Made by a program: the position numbers and the translations under genes. Positions 8,352 to 15,236 of a stretch of DNA of 31,536 nucleotides are shown here, piece after piece (within the stretch, counting starts at the first letter, position 1; the number at the start of each line of letters is the position of its first letter). The stretch comes from an uncultured Muribaculaceae bacterium. Its GTDB lineage: Bacteria; Bacteroidota; Bacteroidia; Bacteroidales; Muribaculaceae. The stretch lies in the NCBI GenBank assembly GCA_910588245.1, contig CAJUQP010000041.1, forward strand, positions 1 through 31,536, read 5' to 3'. The notes beneath the pieces are model-generated. The model did not search any database. It saw nothing but the letters and a program-made list of their open reading frames with translations, and was not told the DNA's origin.

Positions 8352-9077
8352 ATGATAGAGTATTTCGGACTATTCTACGACAATATCAACTCTCTGGAAC
8401 TGAACATGACCAACAGCATGTTCAGGATGGTGCTGAGTATGTTTCTCGGCATGGTGGTCGGCGCCGAACGTAAGCGGAAGGGTCAGATAGCGGGTATCCG
8501 CACTTTCGCGCTTATCTCGATGGGAGCGTGTCTGGCCATGTTGCTGTCGATATATGTGCCCCAGGTGTATCTGGGACTCAAGAACGGCGATCCCGGCCGC
8601 ATAGCCGCGCAGGTGATCACGGGAATCGGTTTCCTTGGCGGCGGCGCGATGATCCACATGAAAGGGGCAGTGAAAGGCCTGACCACGGCAGCCGGGATAT
8701 GGATGACGGCCATCATAGGAATGGCCGTGGGGATCGGCATGTATGTATGTTCTCTCGGGGCAACACTCCTCATCCTGCTGACGCTTATCACATTCGAGCA
8801 CTATGAGAAGCGCCGTAAGCTTGGACAGGAATCGAAAGTGTTGAGCCTCACCGTCGACGACATAATCGGGAGCATAGACCCGTACAGGGAAGTCTTCGAC
8901 AGGAACGACGTGCACCTGTCAACGTTCTATCTCGAATATAACTACGAGAAACACCAGACGGAGATTAATTTCGTGGTGCTGACGCATGCCTATACCGACA
9001 TCCTGCCGCTCCTTGCCCAGCTCTCCGAGGTGCTCCCCACGAAAAAACTCACCCTTTCCTCGCAACTTGACATCTGA
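8352..9077 (+). CDS. MgtC/SapB-family inner membrane protein
   Basis: This 241-residue protein has the MgtC/SapB membrane domain: FRMVLSMFLGMVVGAERKRK, then GIRTFALISMGACLAML, GIGFLGGGAMI and GLTTAAGIWMTAIIGMAVG, giving about four to five membrane segments in residues 20-150. A soluble C-terminal region (about 160-241) resembles the ACT-like tail of some members. In pathogens MgtC supports growth at low magnesium and modulates the F-type ATPase; most family members have no assigned function, so none is claimed here. An internal ATG at 8406 (residue 19) is an alternative start. It is favoured by the promoter position, while residues 1-18 look like a plausible amphipathic N-terminus. The nfeD-type gene starts 33 bp downstream. 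Confidence 0.88.
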   Translation: MIEYFGLFYDNINSLELNMTNSMFRMVLSMFLGMVVGAERKRKGQIAGIRTFALISMGACLAMLLSIYVPQVYLGLKNGDPGRIAAQVITGIGFLGGGAMIHMKGAVKGLTTAAGIWMTAIIGMAVGIGMYVCSLGATLLILLTLITFEHYEKRRKLGQESKVLSLTVDDIIGSIDPYREVFDRNDVHLSTFYLEYNYEKHQTEINFVVLTHAYTDILPLLAQLSEVLPTKKLTLSSQLDI

Positions 9078-9083
9078 TTCCCC

Positions 9084-9104
9084 TTCACTCTTCACTCTTC
9101 ACTC
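9084..9104. repeat. Three exact TTCACTC heptamers before the NfeD gene
   Basis: Three perfect tandem copies of TTCACTC fill the gap between the preceding stop and the ATG at 9111, where a ribosome-binding site would sit. No purine-rich Shine-Dalgarno sequence is present. The unit resembles those of the large array at 15041-15215. Confidence 0.85.
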
Positions 9105-9110
9105 TTAATT

Positions 9111-9563
9111 ATGATTTACTGGATAATAACAGCGCTTGTGCTGGTGGCGCTTGAAGTGCTCACCCAGATGGTATGGACACTCTGCCTCGCGGTAGGATGC
9201 CTGGCGGCGATTGTCGCCGATCTTTGCGGACTTGATCTTGCCTGGCAGATCTCTGTCGCGGGCATTGTCTCTGTGGTGGCTTATTTCGTGCTTGTGCCTT
9301 ATATACGAAGATGGCAGCACCGTTCGGAGAAAAGGGATGGCCGCGACATAAGGACCGGTATGGACGCTCTGCTTGGACGCCGTGGCATTGTGACCGCCGA
9401 CATCAACCCCGGTTCACTCGGCCGTGTTCAGATCGACGGCGACAACTGGCAGGCCCGCGCTCCACATGCCGGAAAAACGATAGCTCGGGGGTCGAAAGTG
9501 ACAGTGGATGCCTACGACAGCATAATACTTACTGTGACCGCAGATCCAAATTCGGCTCAATAA
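9111..9563 (+). CDS. NfeD-family membrane protein
   Basis: The 150-residue protein has two or three N-terminal membrane segments (about residues 2-62). A short linker leads to a C-terminal OB-fold typical of short NfeD proteins (about 85-148, with LGRRGIVTADINPGSLGRVQ and ending KVTVDAYDSIILTV). Short NfeD proteins partner with SPFH/stomatin-type proteins, and the next gene, 33 bp downstream, encodes one. This context strongly supports the call. The pair is thought to act in membrane-microdomain organisation or membrane quality control; the exact role in Bacteroidales is not established. The long form's ClpP-like protease domain is absent, as expected for this subclass. Confidence 0.9.
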   Translation: MIYWIITALVLVALEVLTQMVWTLCLAVGCLAAIVADLCGLDLAWQISVAGIVSVVAYFVLVPYIRRWQHRSEKRDGRDIRTGMDALLGRRGIVTADINPGSLGRVQIDGDNWQARAPHAGKTIARGSKVTVDAYDSIILTVTADPNSAQ

Positions 9564-9596
9564 TCAGATTTGTAATTAATAAAAGTAACTGTTCTT

Positions 9597-10583
9597 ATGT
9601 CGACAACAGCAATCATCCTCGCCGTGGCCGTAGTTGTCCTGGCGATAATCATCATCTCGGCCGGCATTGTGGTGGTCCCCCAGTCGGAGACCCGCGTGAT
9701 TGAGCGCCTCGGCCGTTTCCACAGTGTCTTGCCTCCGGGCCTCAATTTCATCATCCCCTTCGTAGACCGTTCGAAAACCATATATGCGCGAGAGGTTGTG
9801 CCCTCACGCTTCGGACGGCAGGAGGTGAGGATGGTATCGACAAAGGTGATCGACCTCCGGGAGCAGGTCTACGATTTCCCCTCGCAACAGGTCATCACCC
9901 GCGACAACGTCACCACGGAGATCAACGCTCTCCTATATTTCCAGATCACAGACCCGAAGAAAGCGGTCTATGAGATCGATAATCTTCCGAACGCCATCGA
10001 GAAACTCACGCAGACATCACTGCGCAACGTGATAGGTGAGCTCGAACTCGACGAGACGCTCACCTCGCGCGACACCATCAATTCCAAATTGCAGGTGATA
10101 CTCGACGACGCCACCAACAAGTGGGGCGTGAAAGTGAACCGCGTGGAGCTTCAGGATATCACTCCTCCCGAGAGCGTGCGCGTGGCCATGGAGAAGCAGA
10201 TGCAGGCGGAGCGCAACCGCCGCGCGGAGATCCTCAACGCCGAGGGTGAGAAGCAGTCGCTCATACTCCGTTCGGAGGGTGAGAAAACTTCCAGGATCAA
10301 CCAGGCCGAGGCCACGAAACAGACCGAGATCTTGCGTGCCGAGGGTGAGGCGAGGGCTATAATACTCAACGCCGAGGCTGAGTCTGAGGCGATCAGGAGG
10401 GTGGCCGAGGCCGTCGCGGTCTCCAATACCGACCCCGCCACATATATCCTGGCGATGAAATATATCGACACCCTGCGCGAGATGACATCGGGCAAGGACA
10501 ACAAGACAGTCTACATCCCTTATGAGGCATCATCGGTGCTGTCGTCGATAGGTTCCATATCATCGCTTTTCCCGAAAAAATAA
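9597..10583 (+). CDS. SPFH/Band 7 (stomatin-like) membrane protein
   Basis: This 328-residue protein has one N-terminal membrane segment (about 4-25) and the SPFH/Band 7 domain (about 25-200, with VVPQSETRVIERLGRFHSVL near the start and LQDITPPESV near its end). A charged helical region rich in repeated A/S-E-G-E blocks follows (about 205-270, for example AEGEKQS, SEGEKTS, AEGEARA, AEAESEA) and probably drives oligomerisation. Family members such as QmcA and stomatin form ring or cage assemblies at the membrane and often modulate proteases or lipid domains. The gene follows the NfeD gene and ends the transcription unit at a strong hairpin. The family call is secure; the specific function is not. 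Confidence 0.94.
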   Translation: MSTTAIILAVAVVVLAIIIISAGIVVVPQSETRVIERLGRFHSVLPPGLNFIIPFVDRSKTIYAREVVPSRFGRQEVRMVSTKVIDLREQVYDFPSQQVITRDNVTTEINALLYFQITDPKKAVYEIDNLPNAIEKLTQTSLRNVIGELELDETLTSRDTINSKLQVILDDATNKWGVKVNRVELQDITPPESVRVAMEKQMQAERNRRAEILNAEGEKQSLILRSEGEKTSRINQAEATKQTEILRAEGEARAIILNAEAESEAIRRVAEAVAVSNTDPATYILAMKYIDTLREMTSGKDNKTVYIPYEASSVLSSIGSISSLFPKK

Positions 10584-10612
10584 CAGCGGGATATAAAAAA
10601 GATGACAGAGAT

Positions 10613-10650
10613 ATTCCCCGTCGGCTCCGGATTTGCGGATGACGGGGAAT
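10613..10650 (+). terminator. Terminator after the SPFH gene, overlapping the sufB promoter
   Basis: ATTCCCCGTC at 10613-10622 pairs perfectly with GACGGGGAAT at 10641-10650, followed by TTTTG. The loop (10623-10640) contains the TTTG that serves as the -33 element of the next promoter. Confidence 0.8.
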
Positions 10651-10663
10651 TTTTGTATTTTTG
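10632..10663 (+). promoter_or_regulatory. sufB promoter
   Basis: TTTG at 10632-10635 and TATTTTTG at 10656-10663, separated by 20 bp, match the Bacteroidota consensus. The start site should be near 10670. This rules out an upstream TTG at 10661 as the initiator and supports the ATG at 10700. Confidence 0.78.
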
Positions 10664-10699
10664 TGGCACCTTTGCTCTCCCTCAGGTGTTCTATATATT

Positions 10700-12232
10700 A
10701 TGAAGACAGACAATAAAGATAAAGCCATTGCCGCAGGCACCGGCGCTGCCGGGGCGACGCAGCCTGCGGAGGCTCCCGTCACGGCTACCGGAGACAACGA
10801 CGCACTTCTTAAGAGTGCCACGGAATCAGAGTATAAATACGGCTTTACAAGCGATATCGAGACAATGAAGGCTCCCGCGGGGCTCAACGAGGATGTGATC
10901 CGCTTCATCTCGGAGGTGAAAGGGGAACCTGAGTGGCTTCTCGATTTCCGCCTCAAGGCCTATCGCTACTGGCTTACGCTCCCTATGCCCAGATGGGCGC
11001 ATCTCGACATACCCGATATCGACTTCCAGGCGATATCATATTATGCCGCGCCCAAGAAGAAAGAGCTGAAGAAAAGTCTCGACGAGGTAGACCCGGAGCT
11101 GATCAAGACATTCAACAAACTCGGCATATCGCTCGAGGAACAGAAGCAGCTCGCCGGCGTGGCCGTCGATGCCGTCATGGACTCGGTCAGCGTCAAGACC
11201 ACCCACCGCGAGAAGCTCGCCGAACTGGGTGTGATATTCTGCTCGTTCTCGGAAGCCGTGAAAGATTATCCCGACCTTGTGAAGAAATATCTGGGCTCGG
11301 TGGTGGGCTACCGCGACAATTTCTTCGCGGCGCTCAATTCGGCTGTGTTCTCCGACGGTTCATTTGTATATATCCCCAAGGGGGTGAGATGTCCGATGGA
11401 GCTCAGTACCTATTTCCGCATCAATGCATCCGGCACCGGACAGTTCGAGCGCACACTCATCGTGGCCGACGACGACGCCTACGTGAGCTATCTCGAGGGG
11501 TGCACGGCCCCGATGCGCGACGAGAACCAGCTCCACGCCGCCATCGTGGAGATAATCTGCGAGGAGAGGGCCGAAGTGAAATACAGCACCGTGCAGAACT
11601 GGTATGCCGGCGATAAGGAGGGACGCGGGGGCATCTACAATTTCGTGACCAAGCGCGGCCTCTGCCGGGGCCACCGCTCGAAGATATCCTGGACTCAGGT
11701 CGAGACAGGATCTGCCATCACCTGGAAATATCCGTCGTGCATACTGAAAGGGGATGAGAGCGTGGGTGAGTTCTACTCGGTGGCCGTCACCAACAACCAC
11801 CAGCAGGCCGACACCGGCACTAAGATGATACATCTCGGGCGCAACTCCCGGAGCACGATCGTCAGCAAGGGTATCTCGGCGGGGAAGAGCCAGAATTCCT
11901 ACCGGGGGCTTGTGAGAGTGACACGTGACGCCGAGGGATGCCGCAACTATACTCAGTGCGATTCCCTGCTGATGGGCGACAGATGCGGGGCCCATACCTT
12001 CCCTTATATCGACGTGAGAAATACAACCTCTACCGTGGAGCATGAAGCCACGACATCGAAGATCAACGAGATGCAGCTGTTCTATTGCCAGCAGAGGGGG
12101 ATCCCTATGGAGGAGGCCGTGGCGCTGATCGTCAACGGCTATGCCAAGGAGGTGATGAACAAGCTCCCGATGGAGTTTGCCGTAGAGGCGCAGAAGCTTC
12201 TGCAGATCACTCTGGAGGGGTCGGTGGGATAA
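10700..12232 (+). CDS. sufB: Fe-S cluster assembly scaffold SufB
   Basis: From the ATG at 10700 this is a 510-residue SufB. SufB is the scaffold subunit of the cytosolic SufBCD complex, on which iron-sulfur clusters are built with sulfur from SufS and SufC ATPase activity. The beta-helix core is clear, including VYIPKGVRCPMELSTYFRIN, LIVADDDAYVSYLEGCTAPM and ISAGKSQNSYRGLV. Cys420 (in TQCDSLLMG) and Glu449 (in EHEATTS) match the positions known as Cys405 and Glu434 in E. coli SufB and have the same spacing. The N-terminus carries roughly 30 extra Ala/Gly/Thr/Pro-rich residues not usual for the family. Strikingly, sufC, sufD and sufS do not follow; a PhoH-type gene does, 55 bp later. Confidence 0.96.
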   Translation: MKTDNKDKAIAAGTGAAGATQPAEAPVTATGDNDALLKSATESEYKYGFTSDIETMKAPAGLNEDVIRFISEVKGEPEWLLDFRLKAYRYWLTLPMPRWAHLDIPDIDFQAISYYAAPKKKELKKSLDEVDPELIKTFNKLGISLEEQKQLAGVAVDAVMDSVSVKTTHREKLAELGVIFCSFSEAVKDYPDLVKKYLGSVVGYRDNFFAALNSAVFSDGSFVYIPKGVRCPMELSTYFRINASGTGQFERTLIVADDDAYVSYLEGCTAPMRDENQLHAAIVEIICEERAEVKYSTVQNWYAGDKEGRGGIYNFVTKRGLCRGHRSKISWTQVETGSAITWKYPSCILKGDESVGEFYSVAVTNNHQQADTGTKMIHLGRNSRSTIVSKGISAGKSQNSYRGLVRVTRDAEGCRNYTQCDSLLMGDRCGAHTFPYIDVRNTTSTVEHEATTSKINEMQLFYCQQRGIPMEEAVALIVNGYAKEVMNKLPMEFAVEAQKLLQITLEGSVG

Positions 12233-12287
12233 CTCCCCGGGGCATCTCCTGACTCCGGGCGATGACAAAAATTACGTAAAGCGAAGA

Positions 12288-13274
12288 ATGAACGAAAGGA
12301 TAGTAATTATCGACAAAGTCGACCCCCAGACGTTCTACGGGGTCAACAACAACAATATAAATCTTGTGCGCAACCTTTTCCCAAAGCTGCGCATGGCCGC
12401 ACGCGGCAATGTGATCAAGGTGATCGGCGAGGAATCGGAGACCGCCGCTTTCGAGCAGAAGGTGAAGGAGCTCGAGGCCTATGCGTCAACCTACAATAAG
12501 CTTCCCGAGGATGTGATAATAGATATCATCAAGGGTGAGCCGCCAAAACAGATAAGCGCGGAAGGGGTGATAATATTCGGCCAGACCGGGCGCCCTATCG
12601 CTCCACGCAACGCCAACCAGAGCAAGATGGTGAGGAGTTTCGCGAAAAACGACCTTACGTTCGCCCTCGGTCCTGCCGGCACAGGCAAGACCTACATAGC
12701 CATAGCCCTGGCGGTGGCTGCGTTGAAAAACAAGACATGCAAGCGCATCATACTCTCACGCCCGGCCGTGGAGGCCGGCGAGAAGCTGGGATTCCTTCCC
12801 GGCGACATGAAAGACAAGATCGACCCCTATCTCCGTCCGCTTTATGACGCGCTTGAGGATATGCTCCCGCAGCTTAAGCTTAAGGAATATATGGAGAACG
12901 ACACCATACAGATCGCTCCCCTCGCCTTCATGCGCGGACGCACGCTCAACGACGCGGTTATAATACTCGACGAGGCGCAGAACACCACCAAGCATCAGAT
13001 GAAGATGTTCCTGACACGTCTGGGGGTGAACAGCCGCATGATCATAACAGGCGACGCCACGCAGATCGACCTCCCGCGCACGGTGCAGAGCGGGCTGCTG
13101 CAGAGCCTGCGCATATTGCGCGGCGTGGAAGGGATAGGCATAATCGAATATGAGAAGAAGGATATCGTAAGGCATCCTCTCGTGCAGAGGATCGTCGATG
13201 CCTATGAGGCGAAGGAGAAGAAGGTTGACGATGAATTCGAACTAAAACTGACAGAAGATGGCAAAGATAGGTGA
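12288..13274 (+). CDS. PhoH-family ATPase (YbeZ/PhoL-like)
   Basis: This 328-residue protein has an N-terminal KH-like segment (about 1-90, with VNNNNINLVRNLFPKLRM) followed by the PhoH P-loop domain. Walker A is GPAGTGKT (128-135) and Walker B is VIILDEAQN (224-232). The conserved SRPAVEAGEKLGFLPGDMKD and FLTRLGVNSRMIITGDATQI blocks are intact. PhoH/YbeZ proteins are cytoplasmic ATPases related to superfamily 1 helicases and are linked to RNA and ribosome metabolism, often beside ybeY. Here ybeY is not adjacent. The next gene overlaps by 17 bp, so the two are probably co-translated. Confidence 0.94.
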   Translation: MNERIVIIDKVDPQTFYGVNNNNINLVRNLFPKLRMAARGNVIKVIGEESETAAFEQKVKELEAYASTYNKLPEDVIIDIIKGEPPKQISAEGVIIFGQTGRPIAPRNANQSKMVRSFAKNDLTFALGPAGTGKTYIAIALAVAALKNKTCKRIILSRPAVEAGEKLGFLPGDMKDKIDPYLRPLYDALEDMLPQLKLKEYMENDTIQIAPLAFMRGRTLNDAVIILDEAQNTTKHQMKMFLTRLGVNSRMIITGDATQIDLPRTVQSGLLQSLRILRGVEGIGIIEYEKKDIVRHPLVQRIVDAYEAKEKKVDDEFELKLTEDGKDR

Positions 13275-14406
13275 TACCGTCCGCTTCCTCAACAGCGTGG
13301 GTGGCGGAAAGATAACAAGGATAGAAGACAAGATAGCTTATGTCGACGACGGCGGATTCGAGACCCCGGTGCTGCTAAAGGAGATCGTGGTAGTGCTCCC
13401 GGCAGGGCATGAGGCTGATCAGCAGGGGGCAAGGAAAATGTTCGACCAGAAAGCCTACGACGCCGGGCGACGGATGCCCGCTTCTGAACCTGCAGTAGAG
13501 AAGGAGGTGGCAGTCGCGGCTCCCGTCAAGGAGCTTCCGGTGGAGGAGACCGCGCACGGCGACACACTCAATATCGCGCTTGCATTCGAGCCCACCGACG
13601 TGAGGCAGCTCGGCAAGTCGAGTTTCGGCGCCGTACTTGTCAACGATTCCAACTATTTCCTCGATTTCACGTTTCTGCGCCGTTCCGACGGAGAACGGGG
13701 CTGGACGGTGGTATTCACGGGAACTGTAGCACCCAATGAGCTGATAGACCTTGTGGCGTTGCGTCATGAGGATCTGCCGGCATATGAGAAGGTGGCGTTG
13801 CAGTGTGTCGCCTACAAGAAAGACAGGCCTTTCACGTTGCAGGCTCCAGTGAGTGTGAGCCGCAAGCTTGACTTGACGAAATTCCATAAGTTCCATTGTT
13901 TCCGTCCGGGCGTCTATTTTGACACTCCGGTGCTTGAAGTGCCCATAGTGACCGACGGAGTCGCCGCGCGTCCTCTGGAGGTAAATGCCTCGGAGATCAA
14001 GGAGGCGATGGCCGGAGGGGCTCCTTCAAAAGATGTGGCAGCCGAGCTTTCACGGAAATACAAGGTGGACAAGGGGCGCGGAAACAAGAAGCCTGAGCCG
14101 GCGGTGAATCCCCATAAGGTGCTCCCGCTGATAGAGGTAGACCTCCACATAGGTGAGCTTACCGATACTCTCGCTGGCATGGAACCCAAGGATATGCTCG
14201 AGATGCAGCTCTCCGCCGTGCGCCGCCACATGAGGGAAAACAGCGCCCGGATCGGACAGAAGCTTGTCTTCATCCACGGCAAGGGGGAGGGGGTGCTCCG
14301 TAAGGCTGTGCTCGAGCTTCTCCGCAAGGAATTCCCGAAAGCGGAGTTGCAGGACGCTTCTTTCCGTGAATATGGATTCGGCGCGACGCTCGTGACAATC
14401 CACTGA
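13258..14406 (+). CDS. DUF2027 and Smr-domain protein
   Basis: The 382-residue protein opens with a small beta-rich segment (MAKIGDTVRFLNSVGGGKIT) and continues through the DUF2027 region to about residue 285. It ends with an Smr domain (about 290-382) bearing the expected VDLHIG and IHGKGEGVLRKAV motifs. Smr domains occur in MutS2 and related proteins; many act as endonucleases on structured DNA or RNA, for instance in ribosome rescue. Which substrate applies here is not known. It overlaps the PhoH gene by 17 bp and is followed by a small inverted repeat (14412-14427). The fusion is characteristic of Bacteroidales. Confidence 0.9.
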   Translation: MAKIGDTVRFLNSVGGGKITRIEDKIAYVDDGGFETPVLLKEIVVVLPAGHEADQQGARKMFDQKAYDAGRRMPASEPAVEKEVAVAAPVKELPVEETAHGDTLNIALAFEPTDVRQLGKSSFGAVLVNDSNYFLDFTFLRRSDGERGWTVVFTGTVAPNELIDLVALRHEDLPAYEKVALQCVAYKKDRPFTLQAPVSVSRKLDLTKFHKFHCFRPGVYFDTPVLEVPIVTDGVAARPLEVNASEIKEAMAGGAPSKDVAAELSRKYKVDKGRGNKKPEPAVNPHKVLPLIEVDLHIGELTDTLAGMEPKDMLEMQLSAVRRHMRENSARIGQKLVFIHGKGEGVLRKAVLELLRKEFPKAELQDASFREYGFGATLVTIH

Positions 14407-14451
14407 CACTGTCCCGCACTGGCGGGAATATACATTTAAATCGCATATATC

Positions 14452-14895
14452 ATGAAATATACTGACAAATGGTGGAGCTATCCTGCGGAATCTGAATCAG
14501 GAAGAACAATTATAGTGACAGGCCGGGACTGCATCGACGAATATCGCGAAAGCGGCAGATATAACTACCGCATAGATGTGGTGTGGGCATATAACCAGTT
14601 GCCGGACGGTATGCCGGAGGATGGCGACGCCAGACTGATGGAGGAGGTGACCGACGCGCTTCTTGATGCATTCAAGAAAGACAGGGTGGCGGTAGTGACG
14701 GGTATTTATACCGGCGACGGCAAACGGGATTGGGTGATGTATACCAAGAATCTCGCGATTTTCTCGAAGGTTTTTAACAAGGCACTCGAGGATCTGCCCA
14801 CGGTGCCATTCGTGATAGACGCGGAGGAGGACGCCGGATGGGAGGAATACCTCCATATGCGTTCCGAGACATATGTCCCTGATGAGGAGGGATAA
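14452..14895 (+). CDS. DUF695-family protein
   Basis: This 147-residue soluble acidic protein matches the DUF695 pattern: KWWSYPAESESGRTIIVTGR near the start, YNYRIDVVWAY at about 38-48 and DWVMYTKNLAIF at about 92-103. No function is established for the family and no catalytic motif is obvious. There is no signal peptide, so it is probably cytoplasmic. It starts 45 bp after the DUF2027-Smr gene and may be the last gene of that unit. Its TAA stop overlaps the first bases of a heptanucleotide repeat array. Confidence 0.8.
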   Translation: MKYTDKWWSYPAESESGRTIIVTGRDCIDEYRESGRYNYRIDVVWAYNQLPDGMPEDGDARLMEEVTDALLDAFKKDRVAVVTGIYTGDGKRDWVMYTKNLAIFSKVFNKALEDLPTVPFVIDAEEDAGWEEYLHMRSETYVPDEEG

Positions 14896-14998
14896 AGGTT
14901 AAAGGTTTAAAGTTTAGGGTTTAAAGTTTAAAGTTTAGGGTTTAAAGTTTAAAGTTTAGGGTTTAGGGTTTAAAGTTGAGAGTTTAGGGTTTTGAGTT
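14894..14998. repeat. Heptanucleotide array (TAAAGTT/TAGGGTT)
   Basis: Fifteen 7-bp units run with one 1-bp slip after the second: two AAAGGTT, then TAAAGTT and TAGGGTT variants, closing with GAGAGTT, TAGGGTT and TTGAGTT. A 21-bp higher-order pattern (TAAAGTT, TAGGGTT, TAAAGTT) is visible over 14908-14970. The array begins inside the stop codon of the DUF695 gene. It is partly complementary to the C-rich array that follows. Confidence 0.92.
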
Positions 14999-15040
14999 CA
15001 CGTCTTTTGTTTATAAAATCTCAATACTCAGTAATTGATC

Positions 15041-15215
15041 CTCAACTCTCACCCCTCGGCCTTTAACTATCAGCTCTCAACTCTCAACCTTCACCCCTCA
15101 GCTCTCACCCCTCGGCCTTTAACTCTCAGCTCTCAACCCTCAACCTTCACCCCTCAACTCTCACCCCTCAACTCTCAACCCTCAACTCTCAACCCTCAAC
15201 CTTCAGTTTTCAAAC
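15041..15215. repeat. Heptanucleotide array (CTCAACT/CTCAACC/CTCACCC/TTCACCC)
   Basis: Twenty-five 7-bp units follow without a break in phase. A 56-bp higher-order copy (eight units, 15048-15103 and 15104-15159) shares the order CTCACCC, CTCGGCC, TTTAACT, then a TCAGCT variant, with few changes. The array ends about 20 bp before the amylase ATG and therefore forms most of its 5' region. Read on the minus strand the units become GGTTGAG and AGTTGAG, similar to those of the array at 14894-14998. Confidence 0.93.
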
Positions 15216-15236
15216 TTTCAACTAAATAATTCTTAC

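Noticed and set aside
8177..8473. 98-codon plus-strand frame before the MgtC-type gene
   Set aside because: It overlaps the MgtC-type gene by about 120 bp in another frame, has no recognisable domain, and crosses that gene's probable promoter.
11360..12268. Antisense open frame (302 codons) opposite sufB
   Set aside because: Shadow of the conserved sufB coding strand, with no independent signals.
14908..14998. TTTAGGG-like units resembling plant-type telomere repeats
   Set aside because: The units alternate with TTTAAAG and drift in sequence, are internal, and sit between ordinary bacterial genes. The similarity is chance.
15006..15037. Possible amylase promoter, TTTG at 15006 and TAATTG at 15032
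   Set aside because: Spacing is 22 bp and the -7 element lacks the full TAnnTTTG, so it is too weak to list. The amylase promoter remains unknown.
15035..15229. Open frame through the C-rich heptamer array, giving a peptide with a 7-residue rhythm
   Set aside because: A 7-bp repeat without stop triplets stays open and yields a seven-residue period in every frame. There is no proper start, and the protein would be pure repeat artefact.
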